NCBI RefSeq assembly: GCF_002837185.1 | Contig: NZ_KZ478000.1 | Location: 53,338 to 117,337, forward strand | Direction: 5' to 3' | Source: Pseudomonas fluorescens | GTDB lineage: Bacteria; Pseudomonadota; Gammaproteobacteria; Pseudomonadales; Pseudomonadaceae | DNA: 64,000 nucleotides | Shown: piece by piece, positions 38,171-45,985 of the stretch | Layout: each line of letters opens with the position of its first letter | Position numbering within the stretch: position 1 is the stretch's first letter | The notes under the pieces: generated by a model | The model's database searches: none | What the model saw: the letters and a program-made list of their open reading frames with translations, nothing else | Told to the model about the DNA's origin: nothing | Program-made: the position numbers and the translations under genes

Positions 38171-38230
38171 TGGCCGCATTTGGCCGATTTCTGCCGTTCG
38201 CGACGTGCAGCAACCGGCCAGAAGCAGTCA
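38171..38230. repeat. Dispersed palindromic repeat
   Basis: Arms TGGCCGCATTTGGCCGATTT and GCAGCAACCGGCCAGAAGCA pair at most positions around the centre CTGCCGTTCGCGACGTG. One of the better-preserved copies. It lies 13 bases from the methyltransferase stop codon. Confidence 0.65.
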
Positions 38231-38243
38231 TTCGCGACCATGT

Positions 38244-38960
38244 TCAGACCACTTTGCACGACAACCACGCCCCCCAGAAAAGGCTGCTGAAGAAACGGGT
38301 AGCGTCTCCAAACCCGGCTTCATGCAAGAGTTTTTGAACCGCCGCCTCGGAATGTGGAGGATCAGCGCCTTGAAGGATTTTCCCAAGCTTGACCTTCACT
38401 TCATCCGCGCTGGCTCCATGCTGCCGCCACCGCTGCCCCCAGGCCGCAAGCAATAAAGGCTGGCTGGCATAAGCGTATTGATTCCCCGCGACAATCAGCG
38501 GCGCACCCGGTTTTAGATGAGCCCGAATGGATCGTAAAATTTGTCGCTTGGTTTCATCTCCATTGAGATGATGGAGTACACCGATCAAGGTCGCTGCGTC
38601 GTATGACTCGTCTGCTGCCAGGTCTTCAACTTGCCCAAGATGCATGGACGTTCTTTCAAGCAAGTTGTTTGCCTCTAACTGCTGCTTCGCTGCCTCCAGC
38701 ATTGGCTCGGATGGGTCAACGGCCGTGAAGCGCCAACTCGGTTCTAGCTTGGCCATCGCAATAATTTCCTGCGCCGTACCGCCAGCGCCAACGACCAGTA
38801 TTTTTGCCGAACTTGTATTGCCCAGGCTTGCCGCCAGCATACACGCAGCCAAGTCTTGGCAGGCGTCATATCCAGCTAGCGCAATTCGGCTCTGTCGTCC
38901 GTACTCATTGGCTCGTGAGGTATCAAATTTTTCGGCTAAGTTAAGAGGGGATGATTTCAA
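38244..38960 (-). CDS. SAM-dependent methyltransferase
   Basis: 238 residues. Class I fold with motif I ILVVGAGGTAQEII, the acidic motif FTAVDPSEPMLEAAKQQLE, DAATLIGVLHHLNGDE and LKPGAPLIVAGNQYAY. Start is a TTG at 38960 with GGAGAA 8 bases upstream. Similar methyltransferases appear as single-gene insertions in Pseudomonas; the substrate is unknown. Confidence 0.85.
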   Translation of the reverse strand: MKSSPLNLAEKFDTSRANEYGRQSRIALAGYDACQDLAACMLAASLGNTSSAKILVVGAGGTAQEIIAMAKLEPSWRFTAVDPSEPMLEAAKQQLEANNLLERTSMHLGQVEDLAADESYDAATLIGVLHHLNGDETKRQILRSIRAHLKPGAPLIVAGNQYAYASQPLLLAAWGQRWRQHGASADEVKVKLGKILQGADPPHSEAAVQKLLHEAGFGDATRFFSSLFWGAWLSCKVV

Positions 38961-39100
38961 GGCGGTTCTCCATGTCCTGAAATCAAGCTAAGCCAGACAC
39001 AGCAATAATAAAAATTCATTAATTTTATATGGCGCATTCCTGCAAGGAATGCGTGGCTCAAAAAATTGCTGTTTGCTTGAGCTGATTCTGCCCGTTGCTG

Positions 39101-39161
39101 ACAGTCACTTTGGGTCGGTTTTTGCCTGTCGCGAAAGACTGCAACCGACTCGAGGCGGTCG
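39101..39161. repeat. Dispersed palindromic repeat
   Basis: Left arm CAGTCACTTTGGGTCGGTTT, centre TTGCCTGTCGCGAAAGACTG, right arm CAACCGACTCGAGGCGGTCG. It immediately follows the acetyltransferase gene. Confidence 0.6.
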
Positions 39162-39170
39162 TCCAGATGC

Positions 39171-39713
39171 TCATCTCTGTTCGGTAGACAACCTCGAATA
39201 AAGTAAAAAGTCTCTAGGTGTCCCACGGACCATCCGGTAAGAACGCAGTAGTCCTTCGTGTTGAAAATGACAACGCCGGAGAACATTCTCAGAGCGTGCA
39301 TTTGTGTGCAGAACCGTTGCTTGCACACGAACAAAGCCGTATGCGGAAAAGGACCATCGCGTAACCGCGTCGCATACTGCGCTAGCAATTCCCTTTCCCC
39401 AGTGCGATGGAGCGATGTCATAGGCGATTTCGGAAGTCTGGTTGGCGTTTGAGAGGGTGTGAAAGCCGATCGTGCCGACCAATTGCTGGCTATGATTGTC
39501 AACAATGGCCAGACGCCGCACCGAATCCACAGACGTTGAATCGAATGCGTCAAACATGGGTAACAGGTCCTCAATCGAATGCAAGTCCCAACTCGTGTGT
39601 TCAAACACCTCTGGCAACGTGAGATATGTATACCAATCATTCGCGTCCGATCTTTCTAGCTGTCGTAGGAAAACTGCAGGATGCTCGGAGCTTGGGGGCA
39701 CATTAATTCGCAT
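39171..39713 (-). CDS. GNAT-family N-acetyltransferase
   Basis: 180 residues of the RimJ/RimL type: VFLRQLERSDANDWYTYLTL at the start, the acetyl-CoA loop HWGKGIASAVCDAVTRW, then VLHTNARSENVLRRCHFQHEG as the conserved last motif. AAGGACG precedes the ATG at 39713, which is preferred over an in-frame ATG nine codons earlier. Substrate unknown; candidates are a protein N-terminus or a small amine. Confidence 0.88.
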   Translation of the reverse strand: MRINVPPSSEHPAVFLRQLERSDANDWYTYLTLPEVFEHTSWDLHSIEDLLPMFDAFDSTSVDSVRRLAIVDNHSQQLVGTIGFHTLSNANQTSEIAYDIAPSHWGKGIASAVCDAVTRWSFSAYGFVRVQATVLHTNARSENVLRRCHFQHEGLLRSYRMVRGTPRDFLLYSRLSTEQR

Positions 39714-40025
39714 CTCACGTCCTTTTTTCATAAGTGGCAATACGCGACTGTGACCACAGATGCACTATCGCTACATCAACGCCATCCTAGCCCATCCGCA
39801 CGCAAGACTACTTGGCGATAGCTACGCTACTGGCCGTTTTTTGCCTGTCGTGACCAGCTGAAAATGACTCAAAGCAGTCGGCCGACCTGCGAGCGTGATT
39901 GGTATGACGTGCACCAGTGGGCTGCGGAGTCAACATGAAGGTGTTTTTGCTTTTCAGGCATCTGCAGGGGCAACTCGCCGCTGTCGCCAGGGTTGAGGGT
40001 ATGGGGCAACGGAACCCGCCCTCGG
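39714..40025. other. Gene-free stretch with a palindromic repeat
   Basis: 312 bases. It contains the acetyltransferase promoter side and a degenerate dispersed palindrome at about 39831-39881 (CTGGCCGTTTTTTGCCTGTC, then CTCAAAGCAGTCGGCC). No convincing gene is seen. Confidence 0.5.
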
Positions 40026-40304
40026 CTAACGCGGCCTTTTATCCAAGTTAAATTTGCTCAACAATGCGGCACCGTCAGTGACACCAAGAATCTGATCGAT
40101 TGCAGCGATTTTAAAGCTTGCATTGGCGATCTGAAAATCTACGTTGTTGTATGCAACCTCCGCCTCATTGTGAAGCGCGTAAGCCATGTGCGCCGCGACA
40201 CGGACGCTCATGGAAGCATCTACATCTGTGCCCAGATAATCGGCAAGCAATGTCCTGATCTCAAGCAGTGCGAGCGCGAGTAGCCTGGTCTGGTCAGTTT
40301 GCAT
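40026..40304 (-). CDS. Small helical unknown protein
   Basis: 92 residues, all-helical in appearance (LLALALLEIRTLLADYLGTD, SVRVAAHMAYALHNEAEVA). No signal or membrane segment. The ATG at 40304 has no strong ribosome site. Not recognised. Confidence 0.6.
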   Translation of the reverse strand: MQTDQTRLLALALLEIRTLLADYLGTDVDASMSVRVAAHMAYALHNEAEVAYNNVDFQIANASFKIAAIDQILGVTDGAALLSKFNLDKRPR

Positions 40305-40457
40305 AAAGTGATCCCGTATTCTAAAAGCGAGAGCGCTGGTGAATTCGTAAGATTACATAAACGCTCGGTCTGGCAAAAGTGACGATTGGGATCAAGCATC
40401 TATGTTATTTATCAGTTCGCGCCAGACTTCCCTGGCTTTCTGCTCCGAGGTAAAGAC

Positions 40458-40862
40458 TTATACTTTTGGATGCCAGAACTCCCCCTCAACTACGATGCAT
40501 TCCAGGGTAGAGTCTTGAAACGTAAAGACATAATGGATGGCATCCTCTAGAAACCGCTGTTTATCGTGTCGCGGATGAATGGCGTTTCTCTGCTCAAGCT
40601 CTGCTAGCCAAGGCGAATTATCTATTCGATGAATTTGGTAATGCTTGAGGCCAAGTCTAACAAGCGGGTGTCCCCCCAAAGCCTCGTCGTTTGGTGAGCC
40701 GAACTGAATTTTTTTAACCAGGGGAAAATGGATTACAACTATTTGTTCCCCAGCGGTGCAATACCGTAAACATAGCTGCGTGTCGGTGGCAAACACGACG
40801 GGTTCGGGCGACGTACTTGGCTGTGGCCAGCGGTCGAGCAGCACTACGGTTGCGAATGACAT
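40458..40862 (-). CDS. Unknown protein
   Basis: 134 residues from the ATG at 40862 (MSFATVVLLDRWPQ); a TTG ten codons earlier would lengthen it. Mixed alpha/beta character with HYVFTFQDSTLECIVVEGEF near the C-terminus. No signal peptide or known motif. A decayed dispersed repeat follows upstream of its promoter side. Confidence 0.6.
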   Translation of the reverse strand: MSFATVVLLDRWPQPSTSPEPVVFATDTQLCLRYCTAGEQIVVIHFPLVKKIQFGSPNDEALGGHPLVRLGLKHYQIHRIDNSPWLAELEQRNAIHPRHDKQRFLEDAIHYVFTFQDSTLECIVVEGEFWHPKV

Positions 40863-40941
40863 ATCGAAGCCTAGTGAATAAACAGGGGGCAAACAGAGTG
40901 TGAGAACGACGCGTTGTCGTCAAATGTTTCTGATCGCTACG

Positions 40942-40990
40942 GTCTGCTTATGGCCGAGTCCCGCCTGTCCTGACCGGCAGTTGTGCGTCG
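40942..40990. repeat. Dispersed palindromic repeat, degenerate
   Basis: CTTATGGCCGAGTCCCGCCT, then GTCCTGACCGGCAGTTGTG. Only the inner arms are clear. Confidence 0.4.
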
Positions 40991-41140
40991 ATTTTGCCAC
41001 CGTAATGTAAGAGTCCAGTCAAGCCATCTATCGATCCAGCTATCAGCACGAGGATGACTGCTTGCCGCCCATGCCGTAAGGTTCGCTACCAAAATCGCCA
41101 CAGCCTTACAGTGGTGGTAATACAGCAAGGAGAGCGAACA

Positions 41141-41761
41141 ATGAACACCTTCAAATCATCAGTTCAAAACGTAGCTGCGGCCATAGGCCTCATCGCAGCA
41201 GTGACAGTCGGTGGATGCGTGATGATCCCTTACGACACGCCGGAATCAAAAGCCCAAATCCAGCGCGATCTGAAAATTGCACCATCGGATATTCAAGCCG
41301 TGTCGGAAACGAACTGGTGCTTGTTCCCATATGGAAGCGAAGGCAGCTGCAGAGCCACTCAAGGCCTGGGGGTGTTGACCAGCAAAGGCCTGATCCTCAG
41401 CCTCTACAACAACCACACCTACACTGAAACCGCACGCATCCTCCCAGAACAAGTGCAGTGCGTGAAGACAGTTGGTGGTCGCACTGGAGTCGAACCGTTC
41501 GTTGTATTCACCAAAGACCGAGCGATCATGCTCGCCGTCATCACGCCGGGTGGGCAAATGAATGTGCCTGTGAAAGTCAGTTTCTTTGATTATCTGACGA
41601 AGCCAGGGCAGCACGTCTTCACTGGGACGGATGGCGGATATGTGCGCAAGTCGGGTCGACAGCAAACCGTAGGCGGAATGGTGTCAGGCACTGCCGTCCC
41701 GTGGCATACAACACTCGACGTAACCGAGGTTTTTAACCCTTGCCCGCAGGTTACCGATTAA
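41141..41761 (+). CDS. Putative lipoprotein
   Basis: 206 residues. Lipoprotein-type signal (MNTFKSSVQNVAAAIGLIAA, then VTVGGC) with lipobox VGGC. The mature part has a second cysteine-containing motif (NWCLFPYGSEGSCRATQG). AAGGAGAG lies 9 bases before the ATG, a strong ribosome site. Probable inner-face outer-membrane lipoprotein of unknown function. Confidence 0.75.
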   Translation: MNTFKSSVQNVAAAIGLIAAVTVGGCVMIPYDTPESKAQIQRDLKIAPSDIQAVSETNWCLFPYGSEGSCRATQGLGVLTSKGLILSLYNNHTYTETARILPEQVQCVKTVGGRTGVEPFVVFTKDRAIMLAVITPGGQMNVPVKVSFFDYLTKPGQHVFTGTDGGYVRKSGRQQTVGGMVSGTAVPWHTTLDVTEVFNPCPQVTD

Positions 41762-41941
41762 CGAGGAGTGGTGCGTTCCCTCGCAAGCGGTGCGCGCATG
41801 CCCAAGCCCGTAGGTGTGAAGGATGAATGCCCGAAGGGCCGAAACGCCCGGGCGGCTCGGCTCGCGACAGCCGCCCTTGAAGATGCGTACCTTGAAACAG
41901 TAGGTACAGGGCTTTTAACATCCGCTCAAGCATCTGATGTC

Positions 41942-42202
41942 CCCAAGTCGACAGCAGCGCTACCCATTGACAATAATTGGTGCGGGAACCAGATCCGACC
42001 TTGGGCATTGGGTCGCAAGAACTGGCTCTTTACGGGGTCGCTACGCAGCGGCAAATGAGCAGCGGCGATCATGAGTTTGATCCAGTCTGCACGGCTGAGT
42101 AGTCATGATTCATATGCTTACTTGAAGAATGTGCTCACGCGCCTGCCGACGCAGCGGGCGAGTGAAATCGATCAACTGCCGCATAAGTGGCAACCGGTTT
42201 AA
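41942..42202 (+). pseudogene. IS66-family transposase remnant (3' end)
   Basis: Encodes LPIDNNWCGNQIRPWALGRK, then NWLFTGSLRSGK, a TGA stop, and in the same frame AAAIMSLIQSARLSSHDSYA to the C-terminus PHKWQPV. This is the C-terminal end of an IS66 TnpC transposase. The stop at 42056-42058 replaces the usual arginine codon after SGK. Everything 5' is missing and no inverted repeats are seen, so the element is dead. Confidence 0.85.
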
Positions 42203-42300
42203 TTAAGCAAGATATGATGCTTCGTTGGATGTCGAAGACTGAACGGAGGCCACGTCCAATTCATCATCGAAATTGGAAGAGAGGGCTGCTGCGGCCGTAA

Positions 42301-42330
42301 TGGACCGCTTTCGGCCAAAAGCAGACATTC
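42301..42330. repeat. Dispersed palindromic repeat, short copy
   Basis: TGGACCGCTTTCGGCCAAAA followed by GCAGACATTC. It corresponds to the outer arms of the consensus with the central part deleted. Confidence 0.55.
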
Positions 42331-42412
42331 GCCCGCATATTTTACGATGCCCTACCGTTCTAATTGGCGTTGCCTCAGAATATCGGTCCACTAGCGGCTG
42401 GATGGAACCACC

Positions 42413-42862
42413 ATGCGCATCGTCACAGACTCCCGGCCAAACGAAATCCTCAGGCTTGAGGATCTCCTGGAGGGCTACAACTATACTGTCTGGATAAATA
42501 CCTACGGGCCTTTTGAGTTGGACCGGACACTTGAAGAGCAACTGGCCCACTCCGTAAGCAAAAACGCCATCGTGAGTAACCAGACTAGCGTGTCTCCAAG
42601 CAAAGCACGTCGCGAAGCATTAGAACTACTTTTGCACCCGGGTGATGACGCCTACGGCCCGATAGACCTGGCTGCAAAACGCTCAGAAATCCTAGAGCTG
42701 GCCAAGTCCCTGTTTACTTCTGTGAATCTCGACCAAGCCAAAGCCATCACTTCATTCTTGCTTGTTAAGGGCCATCCGGCTAATCCGGTGTACTCGGGTT
42801 TTTCCTTCGATATCCAAGCCCATGGAAAGCGATGGATTCTGATGGGCAGCAGCAGTGACTGA
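42413..42862 (+). CDS. Unknown protein
   Basis: 149 residues starting MRIVTDSRPNEILRLEDLLE. Likely soluble, mixed alpha/beta, with no cysteine-rich or known motif; ends GKRWILMGSSSD. No good ribosome site beyond GGATGG. Not recognised. It is bordered on both sides by copies of the dispersed palindrome. Confidence 0.6.
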   Translation: MRIVTDSRPNEILRLEDLLEGYNYTVWINTYGPFELDRTLEEQLAHSVSKNAIVSNQTSVSPSKARREALELLLHPGDDAYGPIDLAAKRSEILELAKSLFTSVNLDQAKAITSFLLVKGHPANPVYSGFSFDIQAHGKRWILMGSSSD

Positions 42863-42882
42863 GGTGGAGGCCTGGCTTTCAA

Positions 42883-42942
42883 AGTCCGCTTTGGGTCGTT
42901 TTCTGCCTCTAGCGATGGGCAGAAAACGGCCAAAAGTAGTCT
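42883..42942. repeat. Dispersed palindromic repeat, best-preserved copy
   Basis: 60 bases. Left arm AGTCCGCTTTGGGTCGTTTT plus CTGCC, right arm GGCAGAAAACGGCCAAAAGT plus AGTCT, loop about 10 bases. About 20 of 25 arm positions pair. This copy serves as the reference for the others listed in this region. Confidence 0.75.
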
Positions 42943-43011
42943 ATCGAGATCATTAGCTATCGCAACCCAAGGTTGACAGAAAAGTATTCTGGCCTAGCCC
43001 TACCGTAAAAC

Positions 43012-43806
43012 TCACAAACCGAGCGCCAACGCTGCAAGCTTCGCCACCTCAAGGGGGGCATCCGGCTCAATGTCGTCCTCGAGCATCCAGGCTGCTGACA
43101 ACCCCGCCCATGCGAGCACCCACTGCAACAACCTGTGGCGATCAATTTCGGAGGCGTGTGCCACGACCCCTATACGGCGCTCGAAACACCCTGGAGCCAA
43201 AGCGCTTTTGCTATCCGGATTGCAGAAAATATTCGCGTAATCGAAGCCGCGCTCACCGTACAGTCCCTTAGGATCGATAGCGAGCCATCCCTTGGCGCCA
43301 AAGTCCAAGACATTTCCGTGATGGATGTCGCCATGCAGTACCGTGACTTCGCGAGGTGCGCCTAGAAGTTGGCGGGCGGTTTCTGCACACTGTTCAAAGA
43401 CTCCTCTGTGCGTTGCCGCTGCGCTCCATAAGGCTTCGAACCGGTTAACCAGGGGGACCAAAGCAGGCAGCGGTTTTGTACTTGGTATGTGGAGGCGGCG
43501 GACCACCGCACAGATAATACGAGTAGCCTCGTCGTCCTGGCCGCAGCTCACCATGTGCGCCAGGGAGACCGAGCCGTTCGCACGCTCCATGAGTAAGGCC
43601 TCACCGTCATGTGCCAGCACTGGAGCTGCTCCTTCACCGTCCCACCAAGCCATGAGCAGATTGCCTGCCCGCTCTTCCAGCGCTTGCGAAATTTTGAGCA
43701 TGGCTGGTAGGCCGTGGTGGCGAACGGGCAGTAGATGTCCATTCAGCGAGGCGAAAGCATCACCGTCGATGGTCAGTTCCCATCGTTTCAAGTATTGATC
43801 AAACAT
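43012..43806 (-). CDS. Aminoglycoside phosphotransferase-like kinase (APH(6) type)
   Basis: 264 residues. Kinase core typical of APH/HUR phosphotransferases: VTVLHGDIHHGNVL at about residues 155-168 with the catalytic Asp, and WLAIDPKGLYGERGFDYANI with the metal-binding Asp. The N-terminal lobe (PAMLKISQALEERAGNLLMAW) carries the likely ATP lysine. It resembles streptomycin 6-phosphotransferases, but resistance is not proven; many chromosomal members have other substrates. Confidence 0.88.
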   Translation of the reverse strand: MFDQYLKRWELTIDGDAFASLNGHLLPVRHHGLPAMLKISQALEERAGNLLMAWWDGEGAAPVLAHDGEALLMERANGSVSLAHMVSCGQDDEATRIICAVVRRLHIPSTKPLPALVPLVNRFEALWSAAATHRGVFEQCAETARQLLGAPREVTVLHGDIHHGNVLDFGAKGWLAIDPKGLYGERGFDYANIFCNPDSKSALAPGCFERRIGVVAHASEIDRHRLLQWVLAWAGLSAAWMLEDDIEPDAPLEVAKLAALALGL

Positions 43807-44217
43807 GAATTCATTAACTTTCGCACTTTTCGGAGCAGCATTATGAATGCTTGAGACGTGAGACTAAACGTCTGGTTTTGGCGGGCTGCTGCCTTCTCCG
43901 ACCGGCCGCTTTGGATCGATAGTAGCCTGTAATGAAGCGCTGCTATCGACCCATAGCAGCCGTTCAGCACTTACTGAAATCAAGGGGCTATTGCCTGTCG
44001 CTGTTATGCAATCTGCTGGTAACCGAATTTGCCGACCGTCGTCAGACTGGCCTAGGCGCACGCCCGTTCACGTCGCGAGCGCACTGCCAGCAAGCGCCGT
44101 GGTTCACAAAGTCGTAAACCCCGTACTCCATTTTAATTTACCATTCACAGGCGTTCCGTTCTGGCGCCGCTCAGCCCACGCCTGCACTCCGAATTTCCAA
44201 TGGAAGGATCCCGCTTC
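43807..44217. other. 411-base gene-free stretch with repeats
   Basis: Contains an inverted-orientation copy of the dispersed palindrome at about 43871-43932 (CTGGTTTTGGCGGGCTGCTG, then CGGCCGCTTTGGATCGATAG) and a weaker half copy near 43990. The promoter of the following lipoprotein gene must lie at the right end. No further gene is supported. Confidence 0.5.
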
Positions 44218-44673
44218 ATGTCCAATACTTTGTTCCGCACACTCGCCTTGTCCAGCCTGTTAGTGCTCGCCAGCTGTACCACTGCAACGCCAAGCGTATC
44301 GATCCCTGTCACGTCCAAGGCCATCGAAGCCTTCGTAGACATCTGTCTGAAGACCGCCCCCTCATTCGCCGGCTCTGCTGAAGCGGCCAAGCGGTTCGGC
44401 ATCAACGACCTCCAGGACATGGGCTTCACGCGCATCGGCTTCACCGCAGACAAAAACCTCGCCGTGCAACTTTCCGAAAAGGAATGCGTCGTTACCACTC
44501 CGAAGCAACCCGACGACAGTCTGACCCGCCAACTGCTGAGCGCCGCGCAGACTTACTCGCAAACGCCGGTTGCAGATCGTGTGCCATCGAAGGTGCGTAT
44601 CCAGGACAACAACTTTATTCTTCAGCATGATCGCAACGGCGGTGAAGCATATGTGCTACTGCGGAACAAGTAA
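44218..44673 (+). CDS. Putative lipoprotein
   Basis: 151 residues. Signal MSNTLFRTLALSSLLVLASC with lipobox LASC at 17-20. The mature protein carries the two cysteines DICLKTAPSF and EKECVVTT and probably folds as a small periplasmic domain. An in-frame ATG six codons upstream lacks a better ribosome site. GC is close to the core genes. A terminator follows. Confidence 0.78.
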   Translation: MSNTLFRTLALSSLLVLASCTTATPSVSIPVTSKAIEAFVDICLKTAPSFAGSAEAAKRFGINDLQDMGFTRIGFTADKNLAVQLSEKECVVTTPKQPDDSLTRQLLSAAQTYSQTPVADRVPSKVRIQDNNFILQHDRNGGEAYVLLRNK

Positions 44674-44696
44674 TTAGCACTTTTACCCCGCGTACG

Positions 44697-44724
44697 AAAA
44701 GGCCCGCAAAGTGGGCTTTTCTTG
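44697..44724 (+). terminator. Terminator after the lipoprotein gene
   Basis: AAAAGGCCC / GGGCTTTT-type hairpin (AAAAGGCCCGCAAAGTGGGC) followed by TTTTCTT on the plus strand, 24 bases past the stop codon. Confidence 0.85.
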
Positions 44725-44925
44725 TGTCGGCCATTTAACATGAGTGCCGATCTATCTACCTGCCGCACGAGGCCGCAATCGACCCAAAACTGGCATCAGA
44801 CGATGGATGCTCTTGGCCTTCTCGCAAAATTGAGGCAAGCAACAGATGACGGAATCGCTTTGCGTTGTATTCATTCCGACGCTTTCGGTGGCTTTGCAAC
44901 GCGCCGAAACGAACAAAGGAAAACA

Positions 44926-44962
44926 GGGGGCTGACCACTATTATTAATCGTGGTCTGACCCC
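44926..44962. repeat. GGGGTCAGACCAC palindrome, copy A
   Basis: 37-base palindrome with arms GGGGGCTGACCAC and GTGGTCTGACCCC around TATTATTAATC. The outer AAAACA and GTTTT add to the stem. Virtually identical, loop included, to copy B at 45943-45979. Confidence 0.85.
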
Positions 44963-44984
44963 GTTTTTTCTGGGTGATTTTCCA

Positions 44985-45070
44985 GCGTTTAATTCAAAAG
45001 ATTGAATACTCGCTGGGCCGTTGTAGGCTACAGACAACGACTCGGCGATTTGCTTTTTTTGATCGGTTTG
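44985..45070 (-). pseudogene. Remnant of the 77-residue gene family
   Basis: The minus-strand reading KKQIAESLSVAYNGPASIQS aligns with KSQIAEALYVAYDDAASNRA of the intact gene at 50079-50312. The 5' two thirds are missing. It lies just right of palindrome copy A. Confidence 0.6.
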
Positions 45071-45167
45071 ATGGATTTTCCAGGCCCACCCCACCCTCTA
45101 GGTTTTCGCCGCTTGGGGAGCCTGATAGGCTTTCCCCTTTAATATTAAAATCAATAAAGGTGTATGT

Positions 45168-45761
45168 ATGGAAGCTAATAATCAGCCAGCTGATGTCTCA
45201 GAAAATAATCAGCAATCGCTGGATGGTGCATATGGACCGTGGGGGATATTGATTGCAATTGTAGTTCTGCTTTTTTTAGCCATTCAGGATGTGCTATTTT
45301 TCCAGATTTATTCATTATCTAAAAATGGCAGTGCAATTTTCTTTTCAGCAGTTATGATGAACTGTTTAGGCGGCGTTCTTTTACTATTCCCCTATCTGTC
45401 AAATAAAATTGGTTTCAGCGAGGAAAGCTGGCTTGTTAGTTTCTTGGCTTTGCCAGCTGCTGATGCAAAAATTAATTTTCCGGCCATTTCAAATTTCTTG
45501 GGAGAACAGGCACTTGGCGGGTTTCTAGGAACCGTTTTGTTTTTATCCACAAAACAAATAGCAAGCAGCCTTGGACCAGTGGCTGCTGGCTTTTTTTGCT
45601 TCGCAATAGCTCTACCGTCAATACTTATTGCCACTATCTCATATTTCAGGTTTGTATTGCTGTTCGCTAGATTTAGCTGGAAGTCCTATGGGATTGCTTC
45701 CTTTATATCGTTCGCCATTATGTCCGGCTTTTATTGGGCTGGAGTTAAATCAGTATCGTAA
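45168..45761 (+). CDS. AT-rich unknown membrane protein
   Basis: 197 residues with about five hydrophobic segments (ILIAIVVLLFLAIQDVLFF, FFSAVMMNCLGGVLLLFPYL, AAGFFCFAIALPSILIATIS, and a last one before GFYWAGVKSVS). The N-terminus is hydrophilic and Asn/Gln-rich. Its GC content is the lowest of the window's genes, so it was probably acquired. It is bracketed by the two GGGGTCAGACCAC palindromes. Family unknown. Confidence 0.75.
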   Translation: MEANNQPADVSENNQQSLDGAYGPWGILIAIVVLLFLAIQDVLFFQIYSLSKNGSAIFFSAVMMNCLGGVLLLFPYLSNKIGFSEESWLVSFLALPAADAKINFPAISNFLGEQALGGFLGTVLFLSTKQIASSLGPVAAGFFCFAIALPSILIATISYFRFVLLFARFSWKSYGIASFISFAIMSGFYWAGVKSVS

Positions 45762-45785
45762 GGGAAATCAGGGTCAGACCACATT

Positions 45786-45856
45786 AAACCATCTTCGCCG
45801 AATCGTTGTACATCACGTACAACGGCTCGGCGATTTGCTTTTAATGATGGGATCGA
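45786..45856 (-). pseudogene. Remnant of the 77-residue gene family
   Basis: Minus-strand reading KQIAEPLYVMYNDSAKMV then stop, aligned to the C-terminus of the intact gene at 50079-50312. Together with the palindrome at 45866-45896 it repeats the arrangement at 35211-35332 as a direct repeat of about 100 bases. Confidence 0.65.
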
Positions 45857-45865
45857 ATGACACAA

Positions 45866-45896
45866 GTGCGGCAGCTTTCGGCCGAATGCGGTCAAT
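45866..45896. repeat. Dispersed palindromic repeat, short copy
   Basis: GTGCGGCAGCTTTCGGCCGA followed by ATGCGGTCAATC; close to the copy at 35301-35332. Confidence 0.5.
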
Positions 45897-45942
45897 CGAC
45901 AGACCAGAACAACTCCAGCCTTGAAGAGAAAAACAGAAAACA

Positions 45943-45979
45943 GGGGTCAGACCACTATTATTAATCGTGGTCTGACCCC
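45943..45979. repeat. GGGGTCAGACCAC palindrome, copy B
   Basis: Perfect 13-bp arms GGGGTCAGACCAC and GTGGTCTGACCCC with loop TATTATTAATC. It sits exactly at the point where chemoreceptor coding sequence begins, so it marks the insertion or deletion junction. Confidence 0.9.
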
Positions 45980-45985
45980 GTTTTC

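Noticed and set aside
41768..42058. Complete 96-codon gene before the IS66 fossil
   Set aside because: Only the last third resembles transposase; the first two thirds look non-coding, and the frame ends at the premature stop of the fossil.
34984..45985. Integron cassette array
   Set aside because: Genes point in both directions and the palindromes lack the conserved attC core ends; no integrase gene in the window.
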